A stretch of DNA of 32,806 nucleotides from Bacillota bacterium (GCA_023422005.1 JAEZSC010000193.1:1-32806); one strand, 5' to 3'; shown: positions 22,106 to 30,523, counted from the first letter of the stretch. Notes: generated by a model not told the origin, from the sequence alone. Program-made: numbers and translations.

Positions 22106-25100
22106 ATGAAGCGGCTGCTAGCATGTTTACTAAGTATTTTACTTGTCGTCACGTTATTTCCCCCGGTAGCTTTTGCCGAAGCGAAGGGTGATTTCAGTGT
22201 GGCACCGGGCGCGGGCGGCGGGTCCCTCATGTATCAGGATAATGTGCTCACGATTTTTGATGGAAGCATGACCATCAGCGGTACAACGACGAAGGACAGG
22301 ATTGTCATAGACGCTGGTGCCACTGTAACCATAACGCTGGCTGGTGTGAACATCAACCTGAGCGACGGCTGCCCGTTCACAATGATGGCCGGGGCCAATG
22401 TCACACTGGTGCTGGAAGAAGGCACGACGAACACGTTGAATGCCGGAGGGGTCAATCCGGGCCTATACACCGGCGGCGGTACGCTGACAATTGAGGGCAG
22501 CGGTGCGCTTACGGCCACGGCCGGCACCGTGGAAAACGATTTCTATAATACCAGTGCGGGTATCGGCGGTAAGAAGCAGGAATCTTACGGCACGATCATC
22601 ATCAACGGCGGGGTGATCACAGCTAACGGCACCATATGCGGTGCGGGCATTGGCGGAGGAAGGGAAAGCACCGGCGGGTCCATCATCATCAATGGCGGTA
22701 CAGTCACCGGAAACGGTTCGGACGAAAGTTCGTACGGCAGCGCAGGAATCGGCGGCGGGTATGGCGGTCACGCGGGCTCGATTACCATCAACGGCGGCAC
22801 GGTGTTCGCTACCGGTGGCGCAGGAGATGGCGCGGGGCTGGGCACTGGCGTATATGGCGTATCCGGTTATACAATTAAAATTACCGGTGGTCGCATAAAG
22901 GCAACCAGTGGCGGAGGCGCAGCAATCGGCAGTGGCGAGTACGGCGCCGGTGGCACGATCACCATACAAGGTGGTGAGGTCGAGGCTAACGGCACCAATG
23001 AAGGGGCAGGTATCGGCGGCATAGAAAGCTGTGTCGTCAATATCAGCGGCGGTACGGTGGTTGCCTCCGGGAATAACTGGGGTTCGGGCATCGGGGCGTA
23101 CAATTGGTCTGGCAACAAAACCGGCTGCGAAGTGAACATCAGCGGCGGTACCGTTTCGGCCACGGGATATACGGGTAACGGCGGCGCCGGTGGCGGCGCT
23201 GGCGGCAAGGTAAAGATAACCGGCGGCTCCGTAAAAGCGATCGCGAAAGGCACCAACTCTGGCGCAATGCCGATCGGGCGCGGCGATAGATCATCCAGCA
23301 CAGGTACGCTGACCAACGGAAGCGCACCGGTCTATCTGACCGAAGTTACATTGGCGGATGCGCAGGGCAACGCCTCTGCCAGTATTCAGGCAATATCCTC
23401 GGTGACGGCTAGCATCGATTCTGCCAGCTATCCCTATGGCGCCTCGGACATGAGCACCGATGCCAGTGGCAAGCTATATCTTTACCTGCCGGCTGGTACC
23501 GCTACGACGTTGGTGCAGACAGCTGCGGCACTCAAGTACCACGGGTCGATTATAACTGCTGCTGACGGCGCTTCAGGCAAGCTCCTGGTGGAGTCTGCGC
23601 CGCAAATCGATGACACCAATTTGCCGGATGCCATCGCAGGCCAGGCATATAGCCAAACCATTAGCCGTACCGGCACAGAACCCATAACCTGGAGCATTGC
23701 GGAGGGCAGCCTGCCCAAGGGGCTCACATTGAATGCGCAGACCGGCGTCATTTCCGGTACACCCACGGAGCATGGTACCGCTTCGTTCACTGTAAAGGCT
23801 GTAAACATTGTCGGTGAAGCGACCAAGCCATTGACCCTGGCGGTGTCACGGCCGCCATTGGTTATAACTGACAACTCGACTTTTGTTTATGCAGGGAAGT
23901 CGATGAACTACGTGCTGGAGGCAGAAGGGCTTCCGGTCATTACCTGGAGCCTTGCCAGTGGCAGCCTGCCGCAGGGCGTCACACTCAACAGCTTTGGTTC
24001 ATTGACCGGCACGCCTACAACGGCGGGGGTATTTCTCGTTACGCTGCAGGCAACCAACGGCACGGAAACAGCGACCGGTGAGTTTTGGATCGTTGTCATT
24101 CCGACAATATCTCCAGAGACGATACCCTCAGGAAAAGTCGGAACCCCCTACAGCCAAAAGCTGACCGTGACAGGCAACCTCGAAAGCCCGATGTGGAGGG
24201 TGGATGACGATTATCCGCTGCCAGCCGGTTTGGCATTAGATGCATCAACTGGTGTCGTCTCCGGCACACCGACAGAGTCCGGTACCTTTGGGGTTGTCGT
24301 ATATGCTTCAAACGCCGATCTGCTGGAATACAATGTTTACGGCGTAGGCTTTTATGAGTTGTTGATCGCCCCTTCGGATACTTTTACGATTGCAGCGTCG
24401 GCCAACAACGCGGCATACGGCACGGTGACGGGCGGAGGCAGCTACACCAAAGGCACGTCGGTCAACCTAAAGGCCGTACCGAAAGCAGGTTATCACTTCG
24501 TTCGGTGGTTGGAAGGCAGCACCCACGTATCAACCAATGCCAGCTATACCTTTACGGCCAGTGCAAGCCGTACATTGAAGGCGGAGTTTGCCAAAAACAT
24601 TGCGCCGTCGGTTGCGGCAACGCCAAGCGGCAGCAACGGGGCAAAACTGACATGGGCTGCCGTTGCCGGAGCGCAGAACTATGAGGTATACCGGGCGACC
24701 ACTTCTGCCGGTACCTATGCAAAGATCGCTACGATTGCTGCAGCCGGGTATACAGACAGCGGCCTTGCCGTTAACACGGTCTACTATTACAAACTGCGGT
24801 CTGTCTATGTGTCGGGCGGCGCCACAACCTATAGCGGATACTCAACTGTCATTTCTGTTCAGACTGCCCCGTCGGCGCCCGCTTCGTTCAAAGCGTCATC
24901 CATCGGCTACGACAGCATCATGCTGGCCTGGGGCACAGTGGCAGGCGCGACGAAGTATGAGGTGTACCGCGCTGCGGCAAGCAATGGGACCTATACCAAG
25001 TTGGCGGAGTTGACCACTACCGGCTATATCAACACCGGGCTGACAACGGGCACAACCTACTACTACAAGGTGCGGTCCTACCGGCTGGTGGGCAGCACCA

Positions 25101-26524
25101 AGGTGTATGGCGGTTATTCGTCCGTCGTGTCGGCCAAGCCTGCGCTCAGCACACCGACTTCTCCCAAGGCGGTTTCCGCCTCCTATAACAGCGTAAAGCT
25201 GACCTGGGGCGCAGTGGCAGGCGCGACGAAGTATGAGGTATACCGCGCTGCGGCAAGCAATGGAACCTATTCCAGGCTGGCGGAGTTGACCACTGCCGGC
25301 TATACCAACACCGGGCTGACAACGGGCACAACCTACTACTACAAGGTGCGGTCCTACCGGCTGGTGGGTAGCACCAAGGTGTATGGCGGTTATTCGTCCG
25401 TCGTGTCGGCCAAACCTGCGCTCGGCACACCGACTTCCCCCAAGGCGGTTTCCGCCTCCTATAACAGCGTCAAGCTGACCTGGGGTGCAGTGGCGGGCGC
25501 GACGAAGTATGAGGTGTACCGTGCTGCGGCAAGCAATGGAACCTATTCCAGGCTGGCGGAGTTGACCACTGCCGGCTATACCAACACCGGTCTGACAATG
25601 GGCACAACCTACTACTACAAGGTGCGGTCCTACCGGCTGGTGGGCAGCACCAAGGTGTATGGCGGTTATTCGTCCGTCATGTCGGCCAAACCTGCGCTCG
25701 GCACACCGACTTCCCCCAAGGCGGTTTCCGCCTCCTATAACAGCGTAAAGCTGACCTGGGGCGCAGTGGCGGGCGCGACAAAGTATGAGGTGTACCGCGC
25801 TACGGCAAGCAATGGAACCTATTCCAGGCTGGCGGAGTTGACCACTGCCGGCTATACCAACACCGGTCTGACAATGGGCACAACCTACTACTACAAGGTG
25901 CGGTCCTACCGGCTGGTGGGCAGCGCGAAGGTGTATGGACCGTTCTCCCCCGTCGTATCTGCCAAGGCTGCACTTGGCGCCCCCGGCTCCATGACAGCAA
26001 CGCCGGTGACCTATAACAGCATTCAGGTGAAATGGAGTGCCGTAACCGGCGCGTCGGGGTATGTGGTGTACCGGGCAACATCGAAAACAGGAACATATAC
26101 GTATCTGAGTACCACAACAACCGCCAGCTTCACCAACAGGAGCACGGGCACCGGCATCACCTATTACTACAAGATACGCGCTTACCGCACAGTGGGCAGT
26201 ACGAAGGTGTATGGACCATATTCCGCCGTAGCAACCGCCAAGACAGCCATCGGCGCACCGGCTACGGTCAAGGCCGTGCGGGCCAGTTCCACCAGCATCA
26301 GGGTGAACTGGAGCGCGGTCACGGGAGCGACACAGTATGAGGTATGGCGCAGCACATCCTCCGGCGGCACCTACGTACTGGTCAAGACAACCGCTTCGCT
26401 TTATCAAACCAATGGCAGCTTGACCACCGGCAAGATTTATTACTACAAAGTACGTGCCTACCATCTGGAGGGTAGCACGAAGGTGTATGGGCCTTGGTCG
26501 AAGGTGGTATATTCCAAACCTTAA
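22106..26524 (+). CDS. Giant secreted protein: beta-helix carbohydrate-binding-like, Ig-like and seven Fn3-like domains
   Basis: A 1472-residue extracellular protein. Signal peptide 1-24 (MKRLLACLLSILLVVTLFPPVAFA). Residues about 30-400 form a Gly-rich right-handed helix of GAGIGGG/INGGTV turns like the Cthe_2159 polysaccharide-binding family. Three putative Ig (He_PIG) domains follow near 496-572, 586-665 and 667-755 (GLTLNAQTGVISGTPTEHGT), then an InlB/Flg_new-type repeat near 758-831 (KAVPKAGYHFVRW), and seven Fn3-like repeats of about 92 residues from 832 to the end (ATKYEVYRAAASNGTY, YYYKVRSYRLVGSTKVYG). There is no LPXTG, SLH or other anchor, so it is probably released or held by glycan binding. 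Ribosome site: GAAAGGAAAAG. No enzymatic domain is visible. Confidence 0.9.
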   Translation: MKRLLACLLSILLVVTLFPPVAFAEAKGDFSVAPGAGGGSLMYQDNVLTIFDGSMTISGTTTKDRIVIDAGATVTITLAGVNINLSDGCPFTMMAGANVTLVLEEGTTNTLNAGGVNPGLYTGGGTLTIEGSGALTATAGTVENDFYNTSAGIGGKKQESYGTIIINGGVITANGTICGAGIGGGRESTGGSIIINGGTVTGNGSDESSYGSAGIGGGYGGHAGSITINGGTVFATGGAGDGAGLGTGVYGVSGYTIKITGGRIKATSGGGAAIGSGEYGAGGTITIQGGEVEANGTNEGAGIGGIESCVVNISGGTVVASGNNWGSGIGAYNWSGNKTGCEVNISGGTVSATGYTGNGGAGGGAGGKVKITGGSVKAIAKGTNSGAMPIGRGDRSSSTGTLTNGSAPVYLTEVTLADAQGNASASIQAISSVTASIDSASYPYGASDMSTDASGKLYLYLPAGTATTLVQTAAALKYHGSIITAADGASGKLLVESAPQIDDTNLPDAIAGQAYSQTISRTGTEPITWSIAEGSLPKGLTLNAQTGVISGTPTEHGTASFTVKAVNIVGEATKPLTLAVSRPPLVITDNSTFVYAGKSMNYVLEAEGLPVITWSLASGSLPQGVTLNSFGSLTGTPTTAGVFLVTLQATNGTETATGEFWIVVIPTISPETIPSGKVGTPYSQKLTVTGNLESPMWRVDDDYPLPAGLALDASTGVVSGTPTESGTFGVVVYASNADLLEYNVYGVGFYELLIAPSDTFTIAASANNAAYGTVTGGGSYTKGTSVNLKAVPKAGYHFVRWLEGSTHVSTNASYTFTASASRTLKAEFAKNIAPSVAATPSGSNGAKLTWAAVAGAQNYEVYRATTSAGTYAKIATIAAAGYTDSGLAVNTVYYYKLRSVYVSGGATTYSGYSTVISVQTAPSAPASFKASSIGYDSIMLAWGTVAGATKYEVYRAAASNGTYTKLAELTTTGYINTGLTTGTTYYYKVRSYRLVGSTKVYGGYSSVVSAKPALSTPTSPKAVSASYNSVKLTWGAVAGATKYEVYRAAASNGTYSRLAELTTAGYTNTGLTTGTTYYYKVRSYRLVGSTKVYGGYSSVVSAKPALGTPTSPKAVSASYNSVKLTWGAVAGATKYEVYRAAASNGTYSRLAELTTAGYTNTGLTMGTTYYYKVRSYRLVGSTKVYGGYSSVMSAKPALGTPTSPKAVSASYNSVKLTWGAVAGATKYEVYRATASNGTYSRLAELTTAGYTNTGLTMGTTYYYKVRSYRLVGSAKVYGPFSPVVSAKAALGAPGSMTATPVTYNSIQVKWSAVTGASGYVVYRATSKTGTYTYLSTTTTASFTNRSTGTGITYYYKIRAYRTVGSTKVYGPYSAVATAKTAIGAPATVKAVRASSTSIRVNWSAVTGATQYEVWRSTSSGGTYVLVKTTASLYQTNGSLTTGKIYYYKVRAYHLEGSTKVYGPWSKVVYSKP
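25142..25969 (+). repeat. Tandem 276-bp repeats encoding Fn3-like domains
   Basis: Three near-identical 276-bp units (25142-25417, 25418-25693, 25694-25969) encode Fn3 repeats 3 to 5. The unit before (24866-25141) is similar mainly in its second half. The in-frame period predicts copy-number variation. Confidence 0.9.
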
Positions 26525-26574
26525 GGCAGTTGACTTCTTCTGAACACAAACAGGGCTGTCTCAGGAAGAACAGC

Positions 26575-26613
26575 AAAAAATCGAGCCAAGGCAGTAGCCA
26601 TGGCTCGATTTTT
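26575..26613. terminator. Bidirectional terminator
   Basis: AAAAAATCGAGCCA pairs with TGGCTCGATTTTT across a 12-base loop, with A- and T-runs on both sides. It lies between the convergent secreted-protein and Crp-family genes. Confidence 0.85.
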
Positions 26614-27274
26614 ATAATAATGGTTTGTTCAGTCGTATGGTTTTTGCGTCATATTCCAACAGTCCGTCTTGCCTCATTTTATTCAACTCCCTGCTCAGGG
26701 ATGTGCGTTGAATCCCCAGTCTTTCGGCGAGATCCTTTTTCGAGGTACTAAGCCGTATGGGGTTATGACCTTGTAAATAGTATTCATATTTCAGCACATC
26801 GATTACTCGCTGCCGTATGGTCTTCATTGATATAGCTTCTATTTTATCCGTGAGAACAAGCACACGGTCGGACACTATTCCCAAGAGTTTAGAAAGGAAT
26901 AGGGTGCTCATTTGGCTGATTTCAAGGATAAGCTCCCTTTTGATATGAATGATCAAAGTTTCAGTTTCTGCGACCACCGTATACGGGTACTGGTTCCTCT
27001 TTGAAAACAGGAGGTTTGCCCCAAGAATATCTCCACTTGTAAAGCTCGCAATCTTCAGCACATCCCCATCTGAGTCTATCTTCTGTACGGATGCACGTCC
27101 AATCAAAATGATGTCCATCGCAGCACAGATCTCATTTTGCATATGAATGACATGGCCTTTGCCATAGGTGCTGACTTTGTATTTTGGGAGTTCGAACATT
27201 CTGGCTATTTCGCTCTCTGAAAAGCCATTGAAAAGGCTATGCCCCAACAAGGCCCTGAGATAGGAGCTTTCCAT
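26612..27274 (-). CDS. Crp/Fnr-family transcription regulator
   Basis: A 220-residue regulator. Residues about 15-125 form a cyclic-nucleotide-binding-type jelly roll (KGHVIHMQNEICAAMDIILIG, ASFTSGDILGANLLFS), a long dimer helix follows, and the C-terminal winged helix reads STSKKDLAERLGIQRTSLSRELNKMRQDGLLEY (HTH_Crp_2). Only one Cys is present, so it is not an FNR-type iron-sulfur sensor, and the cAMP-contacting Arg/Ser pair of CRP is not apparent; the effector is open. The start at 27274 follows AGGGGAGAACG. A 14-bp palindrome lies 26 bases upstream, between it and the divergent cupin/ferredoxin operon, which it probably activates. The region is visibly AT-richer than its surroundings. Confidence 0.87.
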   Translation of the reverse strand: MESSYLRALLGHSLFNGFSESEIARMFELPKYKVSTYGKGHVIHMQNEICAAMDIILIGRASVQKIDSDGDVLKIASFTSGDILGANLLFSKRNQYPYTVVAETETLIIHIKRELILEISQMSTLFLSKLLGIVSDRVLVLTDKIEAISMKTIRQRVIDVLKYEYYLQGHNPIRLSTSKKDLAERLGIQRTSLSRELNKMRQDGLLEYDAKTIRLNKPLL

Positions 27275-27299
27275 TAATCATCGTTCTCCCCTCAAATTA

Positions 27300-27313
27300 G
27301 TTACCATGGTAAC
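27300..27313. promoter_or_regulatory. Crp/Fnr-type operator palindrome
   Basis: GTTACCATGGTAAC is a perfect 14-bp palindrome in the divergent gap. Its centre (27306.5) lies 41.5 bases upstream of the start predicted from TATATT at 27336-27341, the class II activation position. Confidence 0.7.
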
Positions 27314-27335
27314 TTCTTTTTTCTCTGGATACAAG

Positions 27336-27341
27336 TATATT
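27336..27341 (+). promoter_or_regulatory. -10 box of the cupin-ferredoxin operon
   Basis: TATATT with no usable -35 (CTTCTT), as expected of an activator-dependent promoter; the operator replaces the -35 contact. Confidence 0.5.
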
Positions 27342-27372
27342 AACAGTATGAATCATGGCAGGAGGCAATTTC

Positions 27373-27705
27373 ATGTTGGAAAAGGTTTATGATTATTCTG
27401 TAGAAGACAAAAAGGTCATTGAAAAGTTGATCGATGACGATCCAGCACAAATCAATCATATGGTTTTGCCCAAAGGAACAGGTCTCCCTGAACACTTTTC
27501 GAATTCGAACGTGTATATGCTCATCGTCAGAGGTCACATGACCCTGCGTCTCGACGATCAAGAGGCTCATGTGTATGCCAGCGGCCATATCATCAACATT
27601 CCGTACCAAATAAAAATGAATGTATCGAACCAAGATGATGCCGTGCTCGAATTTTTCGTCGTCAAATCACCCAACCCCAGAATCTATGTAGAGGAACAGA
27701 AGTGA
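27373..27705 (+). CDS. Small cupin-domain protein
   Basis: A 110-residue single-domain cupin. Motif 1 is partly kept in LPKGTGLPEHFSNSNVYMLIVRGHMTLRLDD and motif 2 in YASGHIINIPYQIKMNVSN; the first His (PEH) is present, but several canonical metal ligands are missing, so it may be a sensor or binding protein and not an enzyme. The start at 27373 follows AGGAGGCAATTTC. It is the first gene of the palindrome-controlled operon, and its TGA overlaps the GTG of the membrane ferredoxin by four bases. The pairing suggests a redox or stress role. Confidence 0.78.
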   Translation: MLEKVYDYSVEDKKVIEKLIDDDPAQINHMVLPKGTGLPEHFSNSNVYMLIVRGHMTLRLDDQEAHVYASGHIINIPYQIKMNVSNQDDAVLEFFVVKSPNPRIYVEEQK

Positions 27706-28325
27706 GTAAGTCTCTGCAGCGCATCATTCAGCTGATATCTTTGGCAAGCTTTATCCTATTGATAGCGGCGGGAAAAGTACAGCTTTGGCTGGGAGTGTTT
27801 ATGTTATCCGTTCTTGCGGCATTCCAGTTTGGACGTGTGTATTGCGGCTGGATATGTCCTATCCAAACCATAATGAGCGGTATTGCATGGGTCAAAAAAA
27901 AGCTGCACATCAAAAGTCTTCAAATCCCGGTTTTCCTTACAAAGCCTTGGGTTCGTTATTTGGCATTGGGAATTTTCTTCCTGCTCTTCGCTTTCACAAT
28001 GGTGTCCGGCAAGAAGTTGCCTGTATTGCCTGCATTGCTTGCAGCAGGCGCTGTATTTACGATATTTTATCCCGAAGAGCTGTGGCACCGGCATTTATGC
28101 CCATATGGCGCGCTCTTTAGCGTTCCCGCATCCAGGTCAAAGAACGGCCTGTCTATAAATCCCCCACAGTGCAACAATTGCGGCTCCTGTGAGCGCGTTT
28201 GCCCCGCAAAAGCAATTGAGAGGGGCACGGAAGCCCGCCAAATAAAAGCAAGTGAATGCCTGGTCTGTATGAAGTGTTCTGCGGCCTGCAAGACAAACGC
28301 AATAAAATACGCACGACGACTTTGA
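27702..28325 (+). CDS. NapH-like membrane 4Fe-4S protein
   Basis: A 207-residue polytopic iron-sulfur protein of the NapH/NosR/CcoG-like group. The start is GTG 27702, coupled to the cupin gene. Transmembrane helices lie at about 8-25, 28-43, 86-102 and 108-125, with two Cys-Pro membrane-edge motifs, VYCGWICPIQT and HLCPYGALF. The C-terminal domain holds two 4Fe-4S clusters: CNNCGSCERVCPAKAIE and CLVCMKCSAACKTNAI. Proteins of this type pass electrons across or along the membrane to a partner reductase. No partner reductase lies in the operon, so the acceptor is unknown. Confidence 0.87.
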   Translation: MSKSLQRIIQLISLASFILLIAAGKVQLWLGVFMLSVLAAFQFGRVYCGWICPIQTIMSGIAWVKKKLHIKSLQIPVFLTKPWVRYLALGIFFLLFAFTMVSGKKLPVLPALLAAGAVFTIFYPEELWHRHLCPYGALFSVPASRSKNGLSINPPQCNNCGSCERVCPAKAIERGTEARQIKASECLVCMKCSAACKTNAIKYARRL

Positions 28326-28395
28326 TTCTATACAGACGCTTATGGCTTCGTTCGGCATCTGATCGCCGCCATTTCAAAACCGCCCGCGCATCCTC

Positions 28396-28452
28396 ATGGA
28401 GTCTGACGAGAGCCTCTGGCTGACCATCCTCGACAGGGAGATAAAGGCGTGA
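28396..28452 (+). other. Possible remnant of a coding sequence (recombinase-like tail)
   Basis: The frame MESDESLWLTILDREIKA ends at TGA 28450-28452. DExLWxxLLD followed by a short beta tail is how many clostridial serine recombinases end, and here the middle would be deleted. It has no ribosome site and no upstream coding frame. The rest of the 28326-28600 gap holds only the terminator and a -10 box. Confidence 0.2.
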
Positions 28453-28467
28453 GCCACGAATAAACTG

Positions 28468-28491
28468 CCCGCTCTTCGGAGCGGGTGATTT
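28468..28491 (+). terminator. Terminator after the ferredoxin operon
   Basis: CCCGCTC-TTCG-GAGCGGG followed by TGATTTT, about 140 bases after the stop at 28325. The hairpin is identical to the one after the GH51 gene. Confidence 0.7.
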
Positions 28492-28567
28492 TGATATTTA
28501 CACGATAAGGGACGTGTTGGGCAACCGCGCCAAACGGGAAAATGCGCTCTCACTGCACTATATTTGA

Positions 28568-28573
28568 TATAAT
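28568..28573 (+). promoter_or_regulatory. -10 box of the GH51 gene
   Basis: TATAAT, 27 bases before ATG 28601. No -35 match at 16-18 bases, suggesting regulated expression. Confidence 0.4.
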
Positions 28574-28600
28574 ACCCATTGAGACATTGGGGAAGTGAGG

Positions 28601-30091
28601 ATGAATCAGAACATGAGAAATGCCGCTATCCGCATCAAGGGTGTAGGAGAAGCAACCGTTTCTCCCTTGCTTTTTGGCACATTCGTTGAGTTTATCGAAA
28701 ACTGCATCGTCGGCGGGGTATACGAACCCCATAGCCCCCTGTCGGACAATCGGGGGTTTCGTACGGATGTGCTGGAGAAGGCCAAAGCTTGGGGGCCAAA
28801 GCTGCTACGCTTTCCTGGCGGTACGGTGATCGGCACCTATCACTGGCAAGACAGCATCGGTCCAAAACACGAGAGGCGCACCCACCGCAACGTGGTGTGG
28901 GGTGGCTATATCGACAGCGGCTTTGGCACGGCTGAGTTTGTACAGTATTGCCGAGAAATCGGTGCTGAGCCCATGATCTGCGTCAATATGCCGACGGGTA
29001 CGGAGCAGGAGGCGGCTGACTGGGTCGAGTACTGCAACGGAACGGGAGATTCCTACTGGGCAAATTTGCGCCGCAGCCATGGCTACCCCGAGCCCTTTGC
29101 GGTGAAATACTGGTGCATTGGCAACGAAAGCTATGCGTTGCCCGATCTGGGAAGGCACCACGATGTGCAACGCTACATCACCGATGCTTGGGAATTTGTG
29201 AAGTACATGAAACTGGTCGACCCATCGATCCGCATCGTTCTGGTCGGCAATCTTGAGAGCATGGACTGGAATAAGTCTGTACTTGACAGCATGCATGCCG
29301 TATGTGACTTTCTGTCCCTTCATTATTATGCCGGGGAAAACGGAAAGGGGGTCTACGGTCCCTTTGTGGGTGCGCAGGAGTGTTTCCAAAAGGTGGAACG
29401 CGTAAAAGCGCTGCTGGATACATACCCCCCGCAGCCAACAGACTGGAACCGTTGGTATCGGTTCCCCTGCCGGCAGGGGCCGATTACTGTGGCCATGGAT
29501 GAGTGGAACATCTGGATGACGCCGGATGGAGACGCGCCCCAGGAAAATCCCCATGGCCTGCAGGCAACCTACCTGTGGCGGGACGCCCTGTGGACGGCAG
29601 TATTCCTCAATGGGATGATCAATCGGGCCAGCTACATTGGCTGTGCCAATTTGGCACAGATGGTTAACGTCATCGCGCCTATCATGGCCGATGCGCAGGG
29701 GAGCTGGTGCCAAACAACCTATCACCCCCTGCGGCACTATACTGCACTGGCATCCGGCAAACAATTGGAGCTCGAGGTCAATGGACCGTCACTGGTACAG
29801 GAGATATGCAAGGATATGCCTGCGATCTGCGCTGCAGGCGTGGTGAAGGACGATGTTTTCCGGCTGTTTGTGATTAACCTCAGCGATGAACCAATTCAGT
29901 TGCGAGTTGGCGGGGCGAGGATAACCAGTGGTTATATACAATATGCCGATGAGCTACTGGCTCATAACGACTGCAACAAGGAATCCGTACAATATGTGGA
30001 TGCAGCGATGGAAACCGACGGAAGTGTGCGTCTGTTGCCTCATTCGATCAGCTACCTCACTGCAACGGGAGATGCCGGAGCGCTTCTATGA
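28601..30091 (+). CDS. GH51 alpha-L-arabinofuranosidase
   Basis: A 496-residue intracellular glycoside hydrolase that removes terminal arabinofuranose from plant arabinoxylan or arabinan fragments. The catalytic acid/base Glu is in KYWCIGNESYAL and the nucleophile Glu in ITVAMDEWNIWM; further GH51 landmarks are LLFGTFVEFIENCIVGGVYE, LLRFPGGTVIGTYHWQDSIGP and DFLSLHYYAGEN. Residues after about 390 form the C-terminal beta-sandwich. There is no signal peptide. The start at 28601 has TTGGGGAAG upstream; GTG 28595 overlaps that site. It is a single gene between two identical terminator hairpins, with no transporter or other arabinose gene nearby. Confidence 0.93.
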   Translation: MNQNMRNAAIRIKGVGEATVSPLLFGTFVEFIENCIVGGVYEPHSPLSDNRGFRTDVLEKAKAWGPKLLRFPGGTVIGTYHWQDSIGPKHERRTHRNVVWGGYIDSGFGTAEFVQYCREIGAEPMICVNMPTGTEQEAADWVEYCNGTGDSYWANLRRSHGYPEPFAVKYWCIGNESYALPDLGRHHDVQRYITDAWEFVKYMKLVDPSIRIVLVGNLESMDWNKSVLDSMHAVCDFLSLHYYAGENGKGVYGPFVGAQECFQKVERVKALLDTYPPQPTDWNRWYRFPCRQGPITVAMDEWNIWMTPDGDAPQENPHGLQATYLWRDALWTAVFLNGMINRASYIGCANLAQMVNVIAPIMADAQGSWCQTTYHPLRHYTALASGKQLELEVNGPSLVQEICKDMPAICAAGVVKDDVFRLFVINLSDEPIQLRVGGARITSGYIQYADELLAHNDCNKESVQYVDAAMETDGSVRLLPHSISYLTATGDAGALL

Positions 30092-30213
30092 GACTTGGAA
30101 GTTGGCATATCTACGCCGGTATCGTTCGTTGGTAGAGCTTTATATCAAAGTCAGAACGAGGCTCTATGGATCACACACAGAACAGGGTTCACCTAATAAG
30201 GTACATTTTACTT

Positions 30214-30239
30214 CACCCGCTCTTCGGAGCGGGTGTTTT
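30214..30239 (+). terminator. Terminator after the GH51 gene
   Basis: CACCCGCTC-TTCG-GAGCGGGTG then TTTT: a 9-bp stem with a UUCG tetraloop, a strong rho-independent terminator. Confidence 0.9.
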
Positions 30240-30245
30240 GCTTTG

Positions 30246-30336
30246 GCGGTAGGTTCTTCGCTATCTACGGAGCCATGGCAAAAGCCCCCACCGTGTGGTG
30301 AGGGCTTTTGCTATGGCTCCCCAGGTAGGACTCGAA
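30246..30336 (-). repeat. Direct repeat, distal copy: tRNA-Asn 3' fragment plus terminator
   Basis: Ninety-one bases identical to 30433-30523. It contains the last 23 bases of tRNA-Asn including CCA and the following hairpin, but no 5' tRNA part. Between the copies, 30337-30432 holds 96 bases in which I see no gene. Confidence 0.85.
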
Positions 30337-30432
30337 GGTTCAATGCGCTTGCGCGCAACTGGCCTGCGCCATTCCTTTCTGGCTGTTGTGTTTCCTTGCT
30401 TCGCAGGTCATGCTCGTCTCGCTCTGGCTTTT

Positions 30433-30523
30433 GCGGTAGGTTCTTCGCTATCTACGGAGCCATGGCAAAAGCCCCCACCGTGTGGTGAGGGCTTTTGCTA
30501 TGGCTCCCCAGGTAGGACTCGAA
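30433..30523 (-). repeat. Direct repeat, proximal copy, overlapping the intact tRNA-Asn
   Basis: The copy that belongs to the functional tRNA. The repeat boundary falls in the T-loop (TTCGAGTCC), the usual crossover region of tRNA-targeting integrases. Offset between copies is 187 bases. Confidence 0.85.
30465..30498 (-). terminator. Terminator of tRNA-Asn
   Basis: GCAAAAGCCC...GGGCTTTTGC, a 15-bp stem with one mismatch and a GTGT-type loop, immediately after the CCA end. On the minus strand the T-run is within the stem (CTTTTGC). Duplicated at 30278-30311. Confidence 0.65.

Noticed and set aside
25142..25969. CRISPR-like periodic repeat
   Set aside because: The period is 276 bp, there are no spacers, and the repeats are in-frame protein domains.
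24896..26464. Long minus-strand open frame opposite the Fn3 repeats
   Set aside because: It mirrors the 276-bp repeats, is Cys/His/Gly-rich without domains, and has no ribosome site. It is a codon-bias shadow.
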